Assembly (NCBI GenBank): GCA_021297895.1
Contig: JAJTHN010000016.1
Span: 16,681-80,680, forward strand
Direction of reading: 5' to 3'
Source of the DNA: Phycisphaeraceae bacterium
GTDB taxonomy: Bacteria; Planctomycetota; Phycisphaerae; Phycisphaerales; UBA1924
DNA length: 64,000 bases
Shown here one piece after another: positions 38,413 to 46,871 of this stretch; position 1 is the first letter of the stretch; each line of letters starts with the position of its first letter. Both the position numbers and the translations under genes were made by a program. The notes beneath the pieces were generated by a model. The model was not told where the DNA came from. It worked only from the letters and a program-made list of their open reading frames with translations, and did not search any database.

Positions 38413-39108
38413 TCACTTGCCGTACTTGACGGAGCAACCGTACGGATTCGTGGAGGCCTCGGAAACGGTCTGGCCGGCGAGGACCTCGTTGAGGGCCTTG
38501 CTGACGTAGTTGACATCGCCGGCCTTGTCGGCGCTGCGGTTGTTGTCGATCGCACCGGCATAGGCAACCTTGCCATCCGGGGTCACGATGAACATGTGGG
38601 GCGTCGTGCGGGCGCCGTACGCGCGGCCGACCTTGCCGTCCTCATCGATGAGCACGGGATACTGGATCTTCCACTCGGTGCGCATCTTCTGGTTGAGTTC
38701 CTTGCCGTGGCCCTGCTTGCCGGGGGCGCCCGAGTTGATCGCCATGAACGTCACGCCCTTGCCGCTGAACTCCTTGTGGAGGTTCGCGAATGTCGGGTTC
38801 TTGCTGTGGTGCTTGACGACGAACGGGCACTCGGGGTTGAACCACTCGATCACGACCGCCTTGGTGCCGTCGGCCTTGAGCACATCGGCCAGGCGGTAGG
38901 TCTTGCCCTCCGTGTCCGTCAGCGAGAAGTCGGGCGCCATGTCGCCCGGCTTGATGCCGCCGGCCTTGGGTTTCTCCTTCGGCGCTTCCTGCTTGACGCC
39001 GTCGCTCATGTTCTGAGCGATCGCAGGCGAGCCCAGGTTCATCACGCCGACGCTGATGCCCGCGACCGCGATCAGACCGACAACCGACATCCAGATTCCG
39101 TTCTTCAT
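38413..39108 (-). CDS. Exported thioredoxin-fold redoxin (AhpC/TSA-like)
   Basis: A 231-residue exported thioredoxin-fold protein. The signal peptide is at residues 1-27 (VVGLIAVAGISVGVMNLGSPAIAQ). The fold starts with KPGDMAPDFSLTDTEGKTYRL and the active site is WFNPECPFVVKHH, with one Cys in the PxC position and no second Cys within three residues, as in peroxiredoxin-like redoxins. A later part reads YGARTTPHMFIVTPDGKVAYAGAIDN. ATG 39108 was chosen because AGGAG lies seven bases before it. It is likely periplasmic and may work with the DsbD-N-like protein upstream on the same strand (78-bp gap); that pairing is inference. Confidence 0.82.
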   Translation of the reverse strand: MKNGIWMSVVGLIAVAGISVGVMNLGSPAIAQNMSDGVKQEAPKEKPKAGGIKPGDMAPDFSLTDTEGKTYRLADVLKADGTKAVVIEWFNPECPFVVKHHSKNPTFANLHKEFSGKGVTFMAINSGAPGKQGHGKELNQKMRTEWKIQYPVLIDEDGKVGRAYGARTTPHMFIVTPDGKVAYAGAIDNNRSADKAGDVNYVSKALNEVLAGQTVSEASTNPYGCSVKYGK

Positions 39109-39186
39109 GTGCATTCTCCTGTGTGAGCACAAACTGCTACGCAAAACTCCGGGTCGCGCCGGCGACATGCCGACGGCCCGACTACT

Positions 39187-40041
39187 TCATCGGTTCATCC
39201 CGTCGGTCGGGGCGAGTACGCCGCCGACCGGTGAGCGGTACCAATACGTTGACTCACCCTTGTCTGTCCAGATCCGAAGCATGCCGAGGGCGTCTTTGTT
39301 CGCCTGACTCGCCTCAAATTCCAAGGTAAGTGTGCCGCCTTTGGTCACGCCCTGCCGGATCGCCTCGGGGAGTTTCGCCCCCTGCTCGTGAGGGTAGAAC
39401 TCGATTCGCGTCGCCCCTGTCGCGACGATGGAAAGCCGACGATCCTGCCACGTGGCGCTCAGGCCCTTGGCCGACGCGAAGTCCGATGGAAGCCGCTTGC
39501 GCGCCGCGAGAATCGATGCGGTCTCTTCCGCGTTCGATGCGACCGGGCTCTCCGCCACGCGGATGCTCCTGGCGATCGACGCGGACCCGGGCAGGCAGGC
39601 CTCCTTGCACACGAGATAATCTGTCTTCAAGTCCAGCTTCACGTCCCCGGGGTTGGCATCCTTGGGAACCGTCACGCGCACAAGGGCGGTGACCTCTCGT
39701 TCAAAGACATAGTCCAGAATGTCGCCGCCGCCGACATACCGGACGGGGCAGGGCCATCGGACCTCGCCCGCGGACCACCCGGCAGGGAGCGCCCACTGAA
39801 ACGAAACGGGCATTCCGCTTTCGTTCTGGCCGTCCCAGTAGATGTGCCACTCGGGCTCGATCTCGAAGCGCACGCCGATGTCAAACGACTGGCCGGGCGT
39901 GACGATTGCGTGGTCGGCAACCAGAGAAACCTTCACCAGTTTCGAGCCATCCAGATCGGGTTGGCTTCCGCGAGCAGTGGCAGTGCCGAAAAGGGCACAC
40001 GCCGCGGCCACCATCACGCCCGCTGAAACGCTCAACCTCAT
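39187..40041 (-). CDS. Exported DsbD N-terminal-domain-like thiol protein
   Basis: A 284-residue protein with a signal peptide (MRLSVSAGVMVAAACALFGTATARG as MRLSVSAGVMVA and ACALFGTATA). The mature part matches the DsbD alpha domain (immunoglobulin-like): the start KVSLVADHAIVTPGQSFD, WHIYWDGQNESGMP and the redox pair in DYLVCKEACLPG (Cys near 144 and 148). The transmembrane and thioredoxin parts of DsbD are absent. It probably passes electrons or binds thiols in the periplasm. ATG 40041 has a GGAG six bases upstream. It lies just before the redoxin gene on the same strand. Confidence 0.8.
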   Translation of the reverse strand: MRLSVSAGVMVAAACALFGTATARGSQPDLDGSKLVKVSLVADHAIVTPGQSFDIGVRFEIEPEWHIYWDGQNESGMPVSFQWALPAGWSAGEVRWPCPVRYVGGGDILDYVFEREVTALVRVTVPKDANPGDVKLDLKTDYLVCKEACLPGSASIARSIRVAESPVASNAEETASILAARKRLPSDFASAKGLSATWQDRRLSIVATGATRIEFYPHEQGAKLPEAIRQGVTKGGTLTLEFEASQANKDALGMLRIWTDKGESTYWYRSPVGGVLAPTDGMNR

Positions 40042-40165
40042 GTCGGTCTCCGAAGGGGCGACGGGGTGCGGAACGATCCTCGAGGCGGACGATCCCGACT
40101 CCACTCCGCGATGTTGGTACGCTTACTCTTGAATGCTAGTGACCGTTCGCCCTGGAGTTGCACAG

Positions 40166-40648
40166 ATGCCGACCATGCCCGCCGTCTTCACCCGCCTGCT
40201 CCTGATTCCGCTCGTGGTGTTCGCAGTTTGTGCGGGCGCTTGCTCGACGAACATCACCGATGACGACGTGGACGACGCGGTGATCTCGCTCACCAAGTTC
40301 AAGGCGGAGATGGAGCAAGCCAAGGGCAACCGGCTCGTGATTCTCGATGCCAGGTCTGTCGAGGCGTACGCCGCGGGGCATATCCCCGGCGCGGCACATC
40401 TGCCGATGACCGCGATCCGCTCCAACGAGAAGGAGAAGGACCCGCGCATCGATCGCTACAAGTTGAAGGTGGTTTACGGCGAGAACCGCGCCAGCAGCAT
40501 GGCTCGCGGGCTGGTCAAGCGGCTCATGGCCGCAGGCTACGGCGACGTGAAGTTCTTCGCCGGGGGTGTGGAGGAGTGGACCCGCACTGGCGGTGAACTC
40601 AAGCCCGCAACCGGACCTGTAACGCCGATTACGCGTTCGGTGCCGTGA
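40166..40648 (+). CDS. Rhodanese-like lipoprotein lacking the active-site Cys
   Basis: A 160-residue protein with a lipoprotein signal: hydrophobic LLLIPLVVFAVCAGAC, with AGAC|S as the lipobox. The rest is a rhodanese fold: LVILDARSVEAYAAGHIPGAAHLP, then the place of the active-site loop VVYGENRASSMARG, then KFFAGGVEEWTRTGG. The loop normally has CxxGxR, but here Gly-Glu-Asn replaces the Cys, so sulfur transfer is unlikely and a binding or scaffold role more so. ATG 40166 has a GGAG eight bases upstream. It diverges from the DsbD-N-like gene. Confidence 0.8.
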   Translation: MPTMPAVFTRLLLIPLVVFAVCAGACSTNITDDDVDDAVISLTKFKAEMEQAKGNRLVILDARSVEAYAAGHIPGAAHLPMTAIRSNEKEKDPRIDRYKLKVVYGENRASSMARGLVKRLMAAGYGDVKFFAGGVEEWTRTGGELKPATGPVTPITRSVP

Positions 40649-40682
40649 CGCTCAGGCTCAAAGGCGCTCGACCGCGTTCCAA

Positions 40683-41408
40683 TCAGCCCGCACGGGCGAC
40701 GTTTGCCGACGGCTCGGCCATGCCGAGCGAGTGACGCACCGCGCCCTCGGCGAGCAGCGTCACAGCGTCATACACCGGGATCGGTGAGTTCTCCGCCGTC
40801 ACGAGCAGTGGTGCTTCAGAACACCCAAGGATCACGCCCTCGGCACCGCGATCGGCGAGGCGGGCGATCGCGTCGAGCATGACCTGCCGACTCTGGGCCC
40901 GAACTGTGCCGTGAACCAGCTCGCGGAAGATGATGCCGTCGATCTCGCTCGCGTCGCTGGCAGTGGGGGAGACGACCTTGATCCCGCGCAGACCAAGGAG
41001 CGTCTGGTACGTGGCGCCGAACATCACCTTGACCGTGCCGATGAGCCCGACGCAGCGGCGCTGATCGTTCACCACCGCGGACGTGACCAGGTCCGTCATG
41101 TTCAGCCACGGGATGGGCGATCCGACCTCGGCGTTGTGCACGGCAAACTGCATCACGTTGTCGGGAGTGATGACGAACTCCGCGCCCGCCGCGGCCAGTG
41201 CCCGCGCCGATCGCCGGAGCATGTCCGCGACCGTCTGCCAGTCGTCACGCATCGCCGCGGCGACATACTGCTCGAACGGCTCGTTGTGCAGCGTCACGCG
41301 CGGGTGGCCCGTGTCGCCGATGAGGGTGTGGCAGTACCGGTGCAGCTCGCGATAGCAGAACACCGAACCTTCCGGGCTGACGGCCGCGATGCCGATGTGC
41401 TTGGCCAC
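40683..41408 (-). CDS. Aspartate/glutamate racemase family protein
   Basis: A 241-residue protein with the two-domain racemase fold. The N-terminus reads AKHIGIAAVSPEGSVFCYRE and the second catalytic region is GVILGCSEAPLLV with the conserved Cys. The first position, usually CNT, reads ITPDNVMQFAVH, so the first Cys is absent; some family members (the YgeA type) have only one Cys. The substrate is not certain. I chose GTG 41408 because GGAG lies seven bases upstream and the protein then begins just before the first strand. A GTG at 41447 would add about 13 residues. Confidence 0.75.
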   Translation of the reverse strand: MAKHIGIAAVSPEGSVFCYRELHRYCHTLIGDTGHPRVTLHNEPFEQYVAAAMRDDWQTVADMLRRSARALAAAGAEFVITPDNVMQFAVHNAEVGSPIPWLNMTDLVTSAVVNDQRRCVGLIGTVKVMFGATYQTLLGLRGIKVVSPTASDASEIDGIIFRELVHGTVRAQSRQVMLDAIARLADRGAEGVILGCSEAPLLVTAENSPIPVYDAVTLLAEGAVRHSLGMAEPSANVARAG

Positions 41409-41579
41409 GTTCACACTCCGCGTCACGCGCAGGCCGCAGGCCCGCACATCGTGGTTCTCCGTTCGCGACGCACCAATCCCCGGCGGACTTTCGCCGACGA
41501 TGACCGTCGCATTCTCGGCTATGGTAACAGTTCCGAAGGTCCTGTGTCGGCCTATTCGTCCCTTTCGGAGATCGCGTTC

Positions 41580-42128
41580 TTGTCGATCGGCGACTCATTT
41601 TCAGTTCTCGGGCTTCCGCGTCGTTATGACCTGGACCGGACTCGGATCGAACGGGCCTATCTCGCCCGGGCCGCGCTCGTGCATCCGGACCATGCCGACG
41701 GGAACGACACGGATCCGGACGCCTTTCTTGCCGCGGCAGAGTTGAACCGAGCCCGCGAAACGCTGCTGAACCCCGAAACCCGTGCCGAGGAGCTCCTTGC
41801 GCTCCTCGGTGGCCCGGCAAAGAACCAGGACCGCTCCCTGCCCGATGGCTTCCTCATGGACCTCATGCAGGTTCGTGAGGAGATCGACGCCGGCGTGGCG
41901 GCAGGGGATCGGGCTTCGGTCGAGGCTCACCTACGTGCCGCGGCTGCTCGACGCGATCGGCACATCGCCGAGGTTGCTCGGCTGTTCGCCGCGAGTACGG
42001 GCGAACGAGGGTCTCTCGCACTGATCCGTCAGGAACTCAACGCCTGGCGGTACATCGAACGCCTCATCGAACAGGTTCGCGAGGCTTTCGATGCTCGCGT
42101 TGCCGTACAGAAGAACGCACCGCCCTGA
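41580..42128 (+). CDS. hscB: Fe-S assembly co-chaperone HscB (J-domain)
   Basis: A 182-residue J-domain protein that stimulates an Hsp70 (HscA or DnaK) during iron-sulfur transfer. The J domain begins DSFSVLGLPRRYDLDRTRI and has the HPD motif in LVHPDHADGND, the part that triggers ATP hydrolysis. The C-terminal part is the HscB helical domain (RAEELLALLGGP, FLMDLMQVREEID). I chose a TTG at 41580 with GGAG nine bases upstream, giving the standard length. A GTG at 41544 is in frame. No iscU or hscA is near. It is coupled to the next gene (TGATG). Confidence 0.75.
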   Translation: MSIGDSFSVLGLPRRYDLDRTRIERAYLARAALVHPDHADGNDTDPDAFLAAAELNRARETLLNPETRAEELLALLGGPAKNQDRSLPDGFLMDLMQVREEIDAGVAAGDRASVEAHLRAAAARRDRHIAEVARLFAASTGERGSLALIRQELNAWRYIERLIEQVREAFDARVAVQKNAPP

Positions 42129-43420
42129 TGCTCACCGTCCTGCTCATCCTGTCCTTCCCCGCGCTGCTGATCGTTTCGGCGTACTGCTCCGCCATGGAGA
42201 CGGCGCTGTTTTCGCTGTCGTTCCACGATCGCCTGCGCGTTCGCAAGCTCTCGCCATCAGCCGCCGCGGCGGTCACTCGCCTGCTCGCTCAGCCGCGGGC
42301 GCTGCTGGTCACGCTGATCTTCCTGAACACCCTGGTCAACACGCTGTACTTCTCGCTCTCCTCGCTCGTCCTGCTCGGAGCGGAGAACCCAGTTGTCGGC
42401 ATCGTGATCAACATCATCAACCTCGTCGCGCTCACGGTGGTCGCGGAGGTTGTCAGCAAGATGCTCGCCGGTCGGCTGCGCGTCGAACTTGCCGTGATGC
42501 TGGCCTCGAGCGTGGCCCGTCTCTTCGACCTGCTCGGGCCTGTGCGGGTGTTCCTTGATCGCGGCATTCTCGCCCCGTTGGTACGTGTCGTCGTTCCCCA
42601 GAAAGCCGAGGGCACGCAGCTTACGGAAGATGAACTCAGCCAGCTCCTTAGCCTCGGCCGCGAGCAAGGTGCGATCGATGCCGATGAGGTGCGTGCGCTG
42701 CGACAGGTCATCGCCTTCGGTCAGCGTCGCGTGCGCGACGTGATGACGCCGCGCGTCGAGATGACCTGGATCAACGACCGAGCAACGGCTGATCAAGTCC
42801 GGGAGGTGGTCGCACGAACGCGCCTGACACGTATCCCCGTCATGCCCGCCGGCAGCGAAGAACTCAACGAGCGGGTTCTGGGGCTGCTCAACACCAAGCG
42901 GCATCTCGCACGGCTCGCGCGCAACGCCGCGGCGTTGATGAGCGAATCGATCGACCCTGTTCGCTTCGTTCCCGAGCATGCGACACTCGACAAACTGCTC
43001 GAGAACTTCCGTAAAGACCCGACCAAGGTCGCGCTGGTCGTCAACGAGCTCGGTGATGTCGTCGGTGTTGTCAGCGTGCAGGACATCGCCGCCCGCCTGG
43101 TCGCGGAAATCGCGGCGGTCGATGGCTCGGCCGAGCAGGATGCGCGGATCGAGATGGTCGGTCTCGGTGTCTGGGAGGTCTCCGGCAGGCTGTCCGCACG
43201 AGACTGGGCCGACATGTTCCGCCTGCGCTTTGACTCCCGTGCTTCGACGGTCGCCGGCCTGGTCACGATGCGGCTCGGTCGGATCGCGCGCGTGGGCGAC
43301 ACGGTGCGCATCGGAAATGTGCTTCTGGAGGTCCGCACACTCGACGGTCGTGTACCCGAGCGCATCGCGGTCAGCATCGTGCATGATCCCGATCAGGGTC
43401 CCTCGGAGCGCCGAACATGA
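42128..43420 (+). CDS. CNNM/CBS-domain protein (hemolysin C/CorC family), first copy
   Basis: A 430-residue membrane protein. The N-terminal CNNM (DUF21) domain has four hydrophobic segments and the SAYCSAMETALFSLS start of the first pore helix. A CBS pair follows (from RRVRDVMTPRVEMTWI; second at ESIDPVRFVPEHATLDKLLE with VALVVNELGDVVGVVSVQDI). It ends in a CorC_HlyC domain (GLGVWEVSGRLSARDWADMF). The family exports Mg2+ or Co2+ or is linked to Na+; the role here is inferred. Its ATG overlaps the hscB stop and its stop overlaps the next start (ATGA). Confidence 0.88.
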   Translation: MLTVLLILSFPALLIVSAYCSAMETALFSLSFHDRLRVRKLSPSAAAAVTRLLAQPRALLVTLIFLNTLVNTLYFSLSSLVLLGAENPVVGIVINIINLVALTVVAEVVSKMLAGRLRVELAVMLASSVARLFDLLGPVRVFLDRGILAPLVRVVVPQKAEGTQLTEDELSQLLSLGREQGAIDADEVRALRQVIAFGQRRVRDVMTPRVEMTWINDRATADQVREVVARTRLTRIPVMPAGSEELNERVLGLLNTKRHLARLARNAAALMSESIDPVRFVPEHATLDKLLENFRKDPTKVALVVNELGDVVGVVSVQDIAARLVAEIAAVDGSAEQDARIEMVGLGVWEVSGRLSARDWADMFRLRFDSRASTVAGLVTMRLGRIARVGDTVRIGNVLLEVRTLDGRVPERIAVSIVHDPDQGPSERRT

Positions 43421-44415
43421 GTTCAACGCTCGAGTACATCGGCTGGGCGCTCGTCGCAACCTCCGGGATCGTGGGCAGCTTCCTTTGCTCCGGTTCGGAG
43501 ATGGGCTTGTACAGCGTCAATCGTGTGCGGCTCAAGCTCGCCGCGGAGCGGGGAACGGCTCTCTCTCGGGCGACGGGCTCGATCCTTCAGAAGGAGATCG
43601 ACAACCCGTCCCGCGTGCTTGCGACGTGCCTGGTCTTCAACAACGTCTCCAACAACTTCATCAACCTCGGGCTGACGGCGATTCTCCAACTTGCCGGGTT
43701 CACGGAGCTGGCGATTCTGGTGCTGGGGGCCGCAATTATCGGACCGGTTCTCTTCGTCCTCTGCGACACCCTGCCCAAGGAGGTTTTCCGAGCCGAGGCT
43801 GATCGCATCATGTACGCCGTGGCGCCCGTACTGCGTACGGGCCGCGTTCTCCTGACCTGGACCCTTGCTCTGCCGGTCATTGAGGCCGCCGCACGCCTCT
43901 GCGAGCGACTCGTTCCGGTCGGCAGCACACCGGTGAATCAGTCCTCGCGCCAGCGCATCGCCGAACTGCTCAAAGAAGGCGCCCGCCACGGCGTGATCAG
44001 CGAGTCACAAGTCTCGCTCCTTGATCGTGCCCTGGCACTCCGCGAAACCACCGTCGGCGACGAGGCGGTCCCCTGGCATCGAGTACGCACCCTCGGCGCG
44101 GACTGGCCCGTTCAACGCATCAACGACGTCCTCGCGGCGTTCCCGTACTCGCGATTCCCCGTCACCGACGCACGCGGCAACCTCGTGGGCATCGTGGCCC
44201 ACTTGGACCTCGTGCTCAACCCCGGCCGAACGCCGCGGGAACTCGCCAGCCCCGCGGTCACCATCTCGATCTCCACGAGTGTCCGCGAGGCCCTCGCGGC
44301 GATGCGGGCCAGTTCCGCCCGCCTGGCCGTCGTGATCGATCGCTCAAAGCCCGTCGGCATCGTCACGTTTAAGGACTTGGTCGAGCCGTTGACCGGCGAG
44401 CTGGGGGAGTGGTAG
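43417..44415 (+). CDS. CNNM/CBS-domain protein, second copy without CorC_HlyC domain
   Basis: A 332-residue protein with a CNNM domain of four membrane segments (GSFLCSGSEMGLYSVNR first) and one CBS pair (RVRTLGADWPVQRIND to VGIVTFKDLVEPL). It lacks the C-terminal CorC_HlyC domain of the gene before it. ATG overlaps the previous stop by four bases, so the two are coupled and may form a heteromer, which is inference. Confidence 0.85.
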   Translation: MSSTLEYIGWALVATSGIVGSFLCSGSEMGLYSVNRVRLKLAAERGTALSRATGSILQKEIDNPSRVLATCLVFNNVSNNFINLGLTAILQLAGFTELAILVLGAAIIGPVLFVLCDTLPKEVFRAEADRIMYAVAPVLRTGRVLLTWTLALPVIEAAARLCERLVPVGSTPVNQSSRQRIAELLKEGARHGVISESQVSLLDRALALRETTVGDEAVPWHRVRTLGADWPVQRINDVLAAFPYSRFPVTDARGNLVGIVAHLDLVLNPGRTPRELASPAVTISISTSVREALAAMRASSARLAVVIDRSKPVGIVTFKDLVEPLTGELGEW

Positions 44416-44544
44416 TTCGGAGCCGCCCCGGCCTACCGCCCATGACGGTAGCGAGACCCGACGGGCCGTGCGTACGCTGTTCGTTCATGAGCCGGTCGAG
44501 CGAGACCACCTTCGCCGATCCCGGCCCGTAACTGGGAGCACAGG

Positions 44545-45831
44545 ATGCCGTTTACGCTCAAGCCGGATGAGGGGTACGACGTCGATGTCGAGAAGATCGA
44601 CTACATCAAGAAGCACGTTGACACCGGTGAACGCTGGGTACTGAACTTCGGCCCGCAGCACCCCGCCACGCATACGACGCTCCGTCTGGTCCTTGAGATC
44701 GACGGCGAGCGAATCGTGCGTTGTACGCCGCACATCGGGTATCTGCACTCGGGCTTCGAGAAGCTCGCCGAGCACTTGGACTACAACCAGTACGTCACCA
44801 TCGTTTCGCGGATGGACTACCTCTCGCCCATCTGCAACGACATCGCCTGGCACCACGCCGTCGAGCATCTGTTCGACATCGACATCACGCCCCGGTGCAA
44901 GGTGCTGCGGACGATCATGTTCGAGTTTGGCCGCGTGCAGAATCACCTGCTGTGCGTTGGCGCGGCGGGGCTGGACCTCGGCGCGTTCACCGCGTTCATC
45001 TACGGCTTCAACGCCCGCGAGAGCATCTACGACCTCTGCGATTATGTCTCGGGCCAGCGGTATCACCCCGACTGGACACGCGTTGGCGGTCTGATGCAGG
45101 ACCTGCCCGATACCCAGAAGTTCGTCGGCTTGTGCAAGCGATCGCTCCAGGACTGCTGGCAGACGGTCAAGGAGATGGACGGCCTGCTGAGCCGGAACCG
45201 CATCTTCATGGACCGCACGCAGGACATCGGCGTCATCACCAAGGCCGAGGCCATCGACTGGTCGCTGACCGGCCCGTGCGCCCGAGCCAGCGGCGTGCGG
45301 CGCGACCTGCGAAAGGACGCCCCGTACCTCTGCTACAAGGACAACTGGGACAACCAGGGTGCCGAGGCCGTCAAGTTCCAGGTTCCCATCGCCGAGGCCG
45401 GCGACTGCTACTCACGATTCCTCGTCAGGGTTGAGGAGATCAAGCAGTCGCTCCGGATCATCGAGCAGCTCGTGGACAAAATCCCCGAAGGCCCCATCGA
45501 CACGTTCAGCGATGCCAAGATGGTCAAGCCGCCCAAGAGCGAGGTCTACGGCTCCATCGAGGGCCTGATTCAGCACTTCGAGTTGATCATGTCCAACCGC
45601 GGCTGGAAGGCTCCGGTCGCCGAGGCCTATGCGGCCGTCGAGAGCCCCAATGGTGAGCTCGGCTACCTCATCGTCGCCGATGGCTCGCCACGCGCGTTCC
45701 GCGTGAAGGTCCGGCCGCCCGTGTTCATCAACTACTCGGCCATGGCCAAGATGACCGAGGGCTACATGGTCAGCGATGTCGTCGCGATCCTCGGCTCGAT
45801 CAACGTCGTCGCCGCGGAGCTCGACCGGTAG
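44545..45831 (+). CDS. nuoD: NADH-quinone oxidoreductase subunit D
   Basis: The 49-kDa subunit of respiratory complex I, 428 residues. The start NFGPQHPATHTTLRLVLEIDG is the family signature that lines the quinone cavity, then GYLHSGFEKLAEHLDYNQYV. The C-terminal part GYMVSDVVAILGSINVVAAELDR has the closing DR. It is a peripheral-arm subunit binding quinone and the N2 cluster partner. ATG has a GGGAG six bases upstream. No other nuo gene is within the window; the neighbours are CNNM proteins and pyrophosphatase. A terminator follows at 45868. Confidence 0.96.
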   Translation: MPFTLKPDEGYDVDVEKIDYIKKHVDTGERWVLNFGPQHPATHTTLRLVLEIDGERIVRCTPHIGYLHSGFEKLAEHLDYNQYVTIVSRMDYLSPICNDIAWHHAVEHLFDIDITPRCKVLRTIMFEFGRVQNHLLCVGAAGLDLGAFTAFIYGFNARESIYDLCDYVSGQRYHPDWTRVGGLMQDLPDTQKFVGLCKRSLQDCWQTVKEMDGLLSRNRIFMDRTQDIGVITKAEAIDWSLTGPCARASGVRRDLRKDAPYLCYKDNWDNQGAEAVKFQVPIAEAGDCYSRFLVRVEEIKQSLRIIEQLVDKIPEGPIDTFSDAKMVKPPKSEVYGSIEGLIQHFELIMSNRGWKAPVAEAYAAVESPNGELGYLIVADGSPRAFRVKVRPPVFINYSAMAKMTEGYMVSDVVAILGSINVVAAELDR

Positions 45832-45867
45832 TTCGTTGGACGCAGGCAGAGTCCCCCACAAAGGCAG

Positions 45868-45899
45868 AAACGCCCGAGGAGTCTCCTCGGGCGTTTTTC
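45868..45899. terminator. Bidirectional intrinsic terminator between nuoD and ppa
   Basis: A 10-bp stem (CGCCCGAGGA with TCCTCGGGCG, loop GTC) followed by TTTTTCTTT on the plus strand and preceded by GCAGAAA, which gives a short U run for the minus strand. It lies between the convergent stops of nuoD and ppa. Confidence 0.92.
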
Positions 45900-45947
45900 T
45901 TTCCGCGTCATTCGCCGACGCCGATCGACCGTCCGAACGGCTCGATT

Positions 45948-46514
45948 CTAGCTGATCAGACCCTTGATCTTTCCCATCCGCCGGGCTGTGCTGTAGCGGT
46001 TGAGCGAGTCCTCGATGATCGCGTGCGCGGCCTCCGGCGGCATGATCTCATCGACGCTCACACTCTTGCCCTCGAGGCTCTTGTAGTCATTGAAGAACCG
46101 CCGCAGAAGCTTGAAGATGTGTGACGGGAAGTTGCTCGCGGTCTTGAACTCGTTGTAGATCGGATCCTGCACCAGCACGGCGATCACCTTGTGGTCGGCC
46201 TCACCCTGATCCACCATGCTCATCAGCCCGACCGCCCGCGCATCGACAAGCGTCAGCGGCGGGATCTCCTCCGTGCAGTACACCAGCACATCCATCGGGT
46301 CGTCGTCCTCGGCAAGTGTCTGCGGAATGAACCCATAGTTCGCCGGATAGAAGACCGCCGAGGAAAGAACCCGGTCGAGCTTGAGCAGGCCGGAGCCCTT
46401 GTCGAGTTCGAACTTGAGATTGCCGCCCTTGGGAATCTCGATCACCGCCTTGAAGTACTCGGGAAGCGGGCGATTTTCAACAGTCGGCGTGATGTCGTGC
46501 CAGGGATGAACCAT
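45948..46514 (-). CDS. ppa: Inorganic pyrophosphatase (family I)
   Basis: A 188-residue soluble enzyme hydrolysing PPi to phosphate. The active-site motifs are EIPKGGNLKFELDKGSG near the N-terminus, YPANYGFIPQT (about 72-82) and the signature DDDPMDVLV (about 86-94), whose aspartates bind the metal ions. Length is a little above the usual 175. I chose ATG 46514 (MVHPWHDITP), which begins at the family's usual point. It is divergent from the HDOD gene. Confidence 0.95.
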   Translation of the reverse strand: MVHPWHDITPTVENRPLPEYFKAVIEIPKGGNLKFELDKGSGLLKLDRVLSSAVFYPANYGFIPQTLAEDDDPMDVLVYCTEEIPPLTLVDARAVGLMSMVDQGEADHKVIAVLVQDPIYNEFKTASNFPSHIFKLLRRFFNDYKSLEGKSVSVDEIMPPEAAHAIIEDSLNRYSTARRMGKIKGLIS

Positions 46515-46871
46515 GCGGGAACATAGCCCGCCCAAGCCCGCTTGCGCACAACTCCGGAATCCACCGTCGCCCGCGGCAAGCTTCGCCCTCCGCCATGCCG
46601 CGCAGGACTTGCCGCATGAACCAAAAAATCCCCGCAATTGCGTCAAGTCGTCTTTCGGCGGGCCTGTACACCGGAATCCACTCCTTTATCGGCCCCTTTG
46701 CTTTTGATCGACTCCCCTCGGTGGGCGGCATTGAGCGCCGGTTGTTCTCCTGACTCAACTCCCGCCCTTTCCGTGCCGATCACCTTTCCATCGGGTTGGC
46801 ACTTCGCACTCGCGGCGGAGGCCGTGCCTGCCCGCAGGCCCACCGTGCGGCCAAGATTGCAGGGAGCATTC
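46515..46871. other. Noncoding divergent spacer between ppa and HDOD gene
   Basis: The 357-bp spacer has no gene I can support. A plus-strand open frame reaches from 46638 through the HDOD gene but its first 78 codons are unlike protein. The only clear signal is AGGGAG just before the HDOD start. Confidence 0.4.

Noticed and set aside
46638..46871. N-terminal extension of the HDOD protein.
   Set aside because: The codons before 46872 have no protein-like pattern and the ATG at 46872 has an AGGGAG site.
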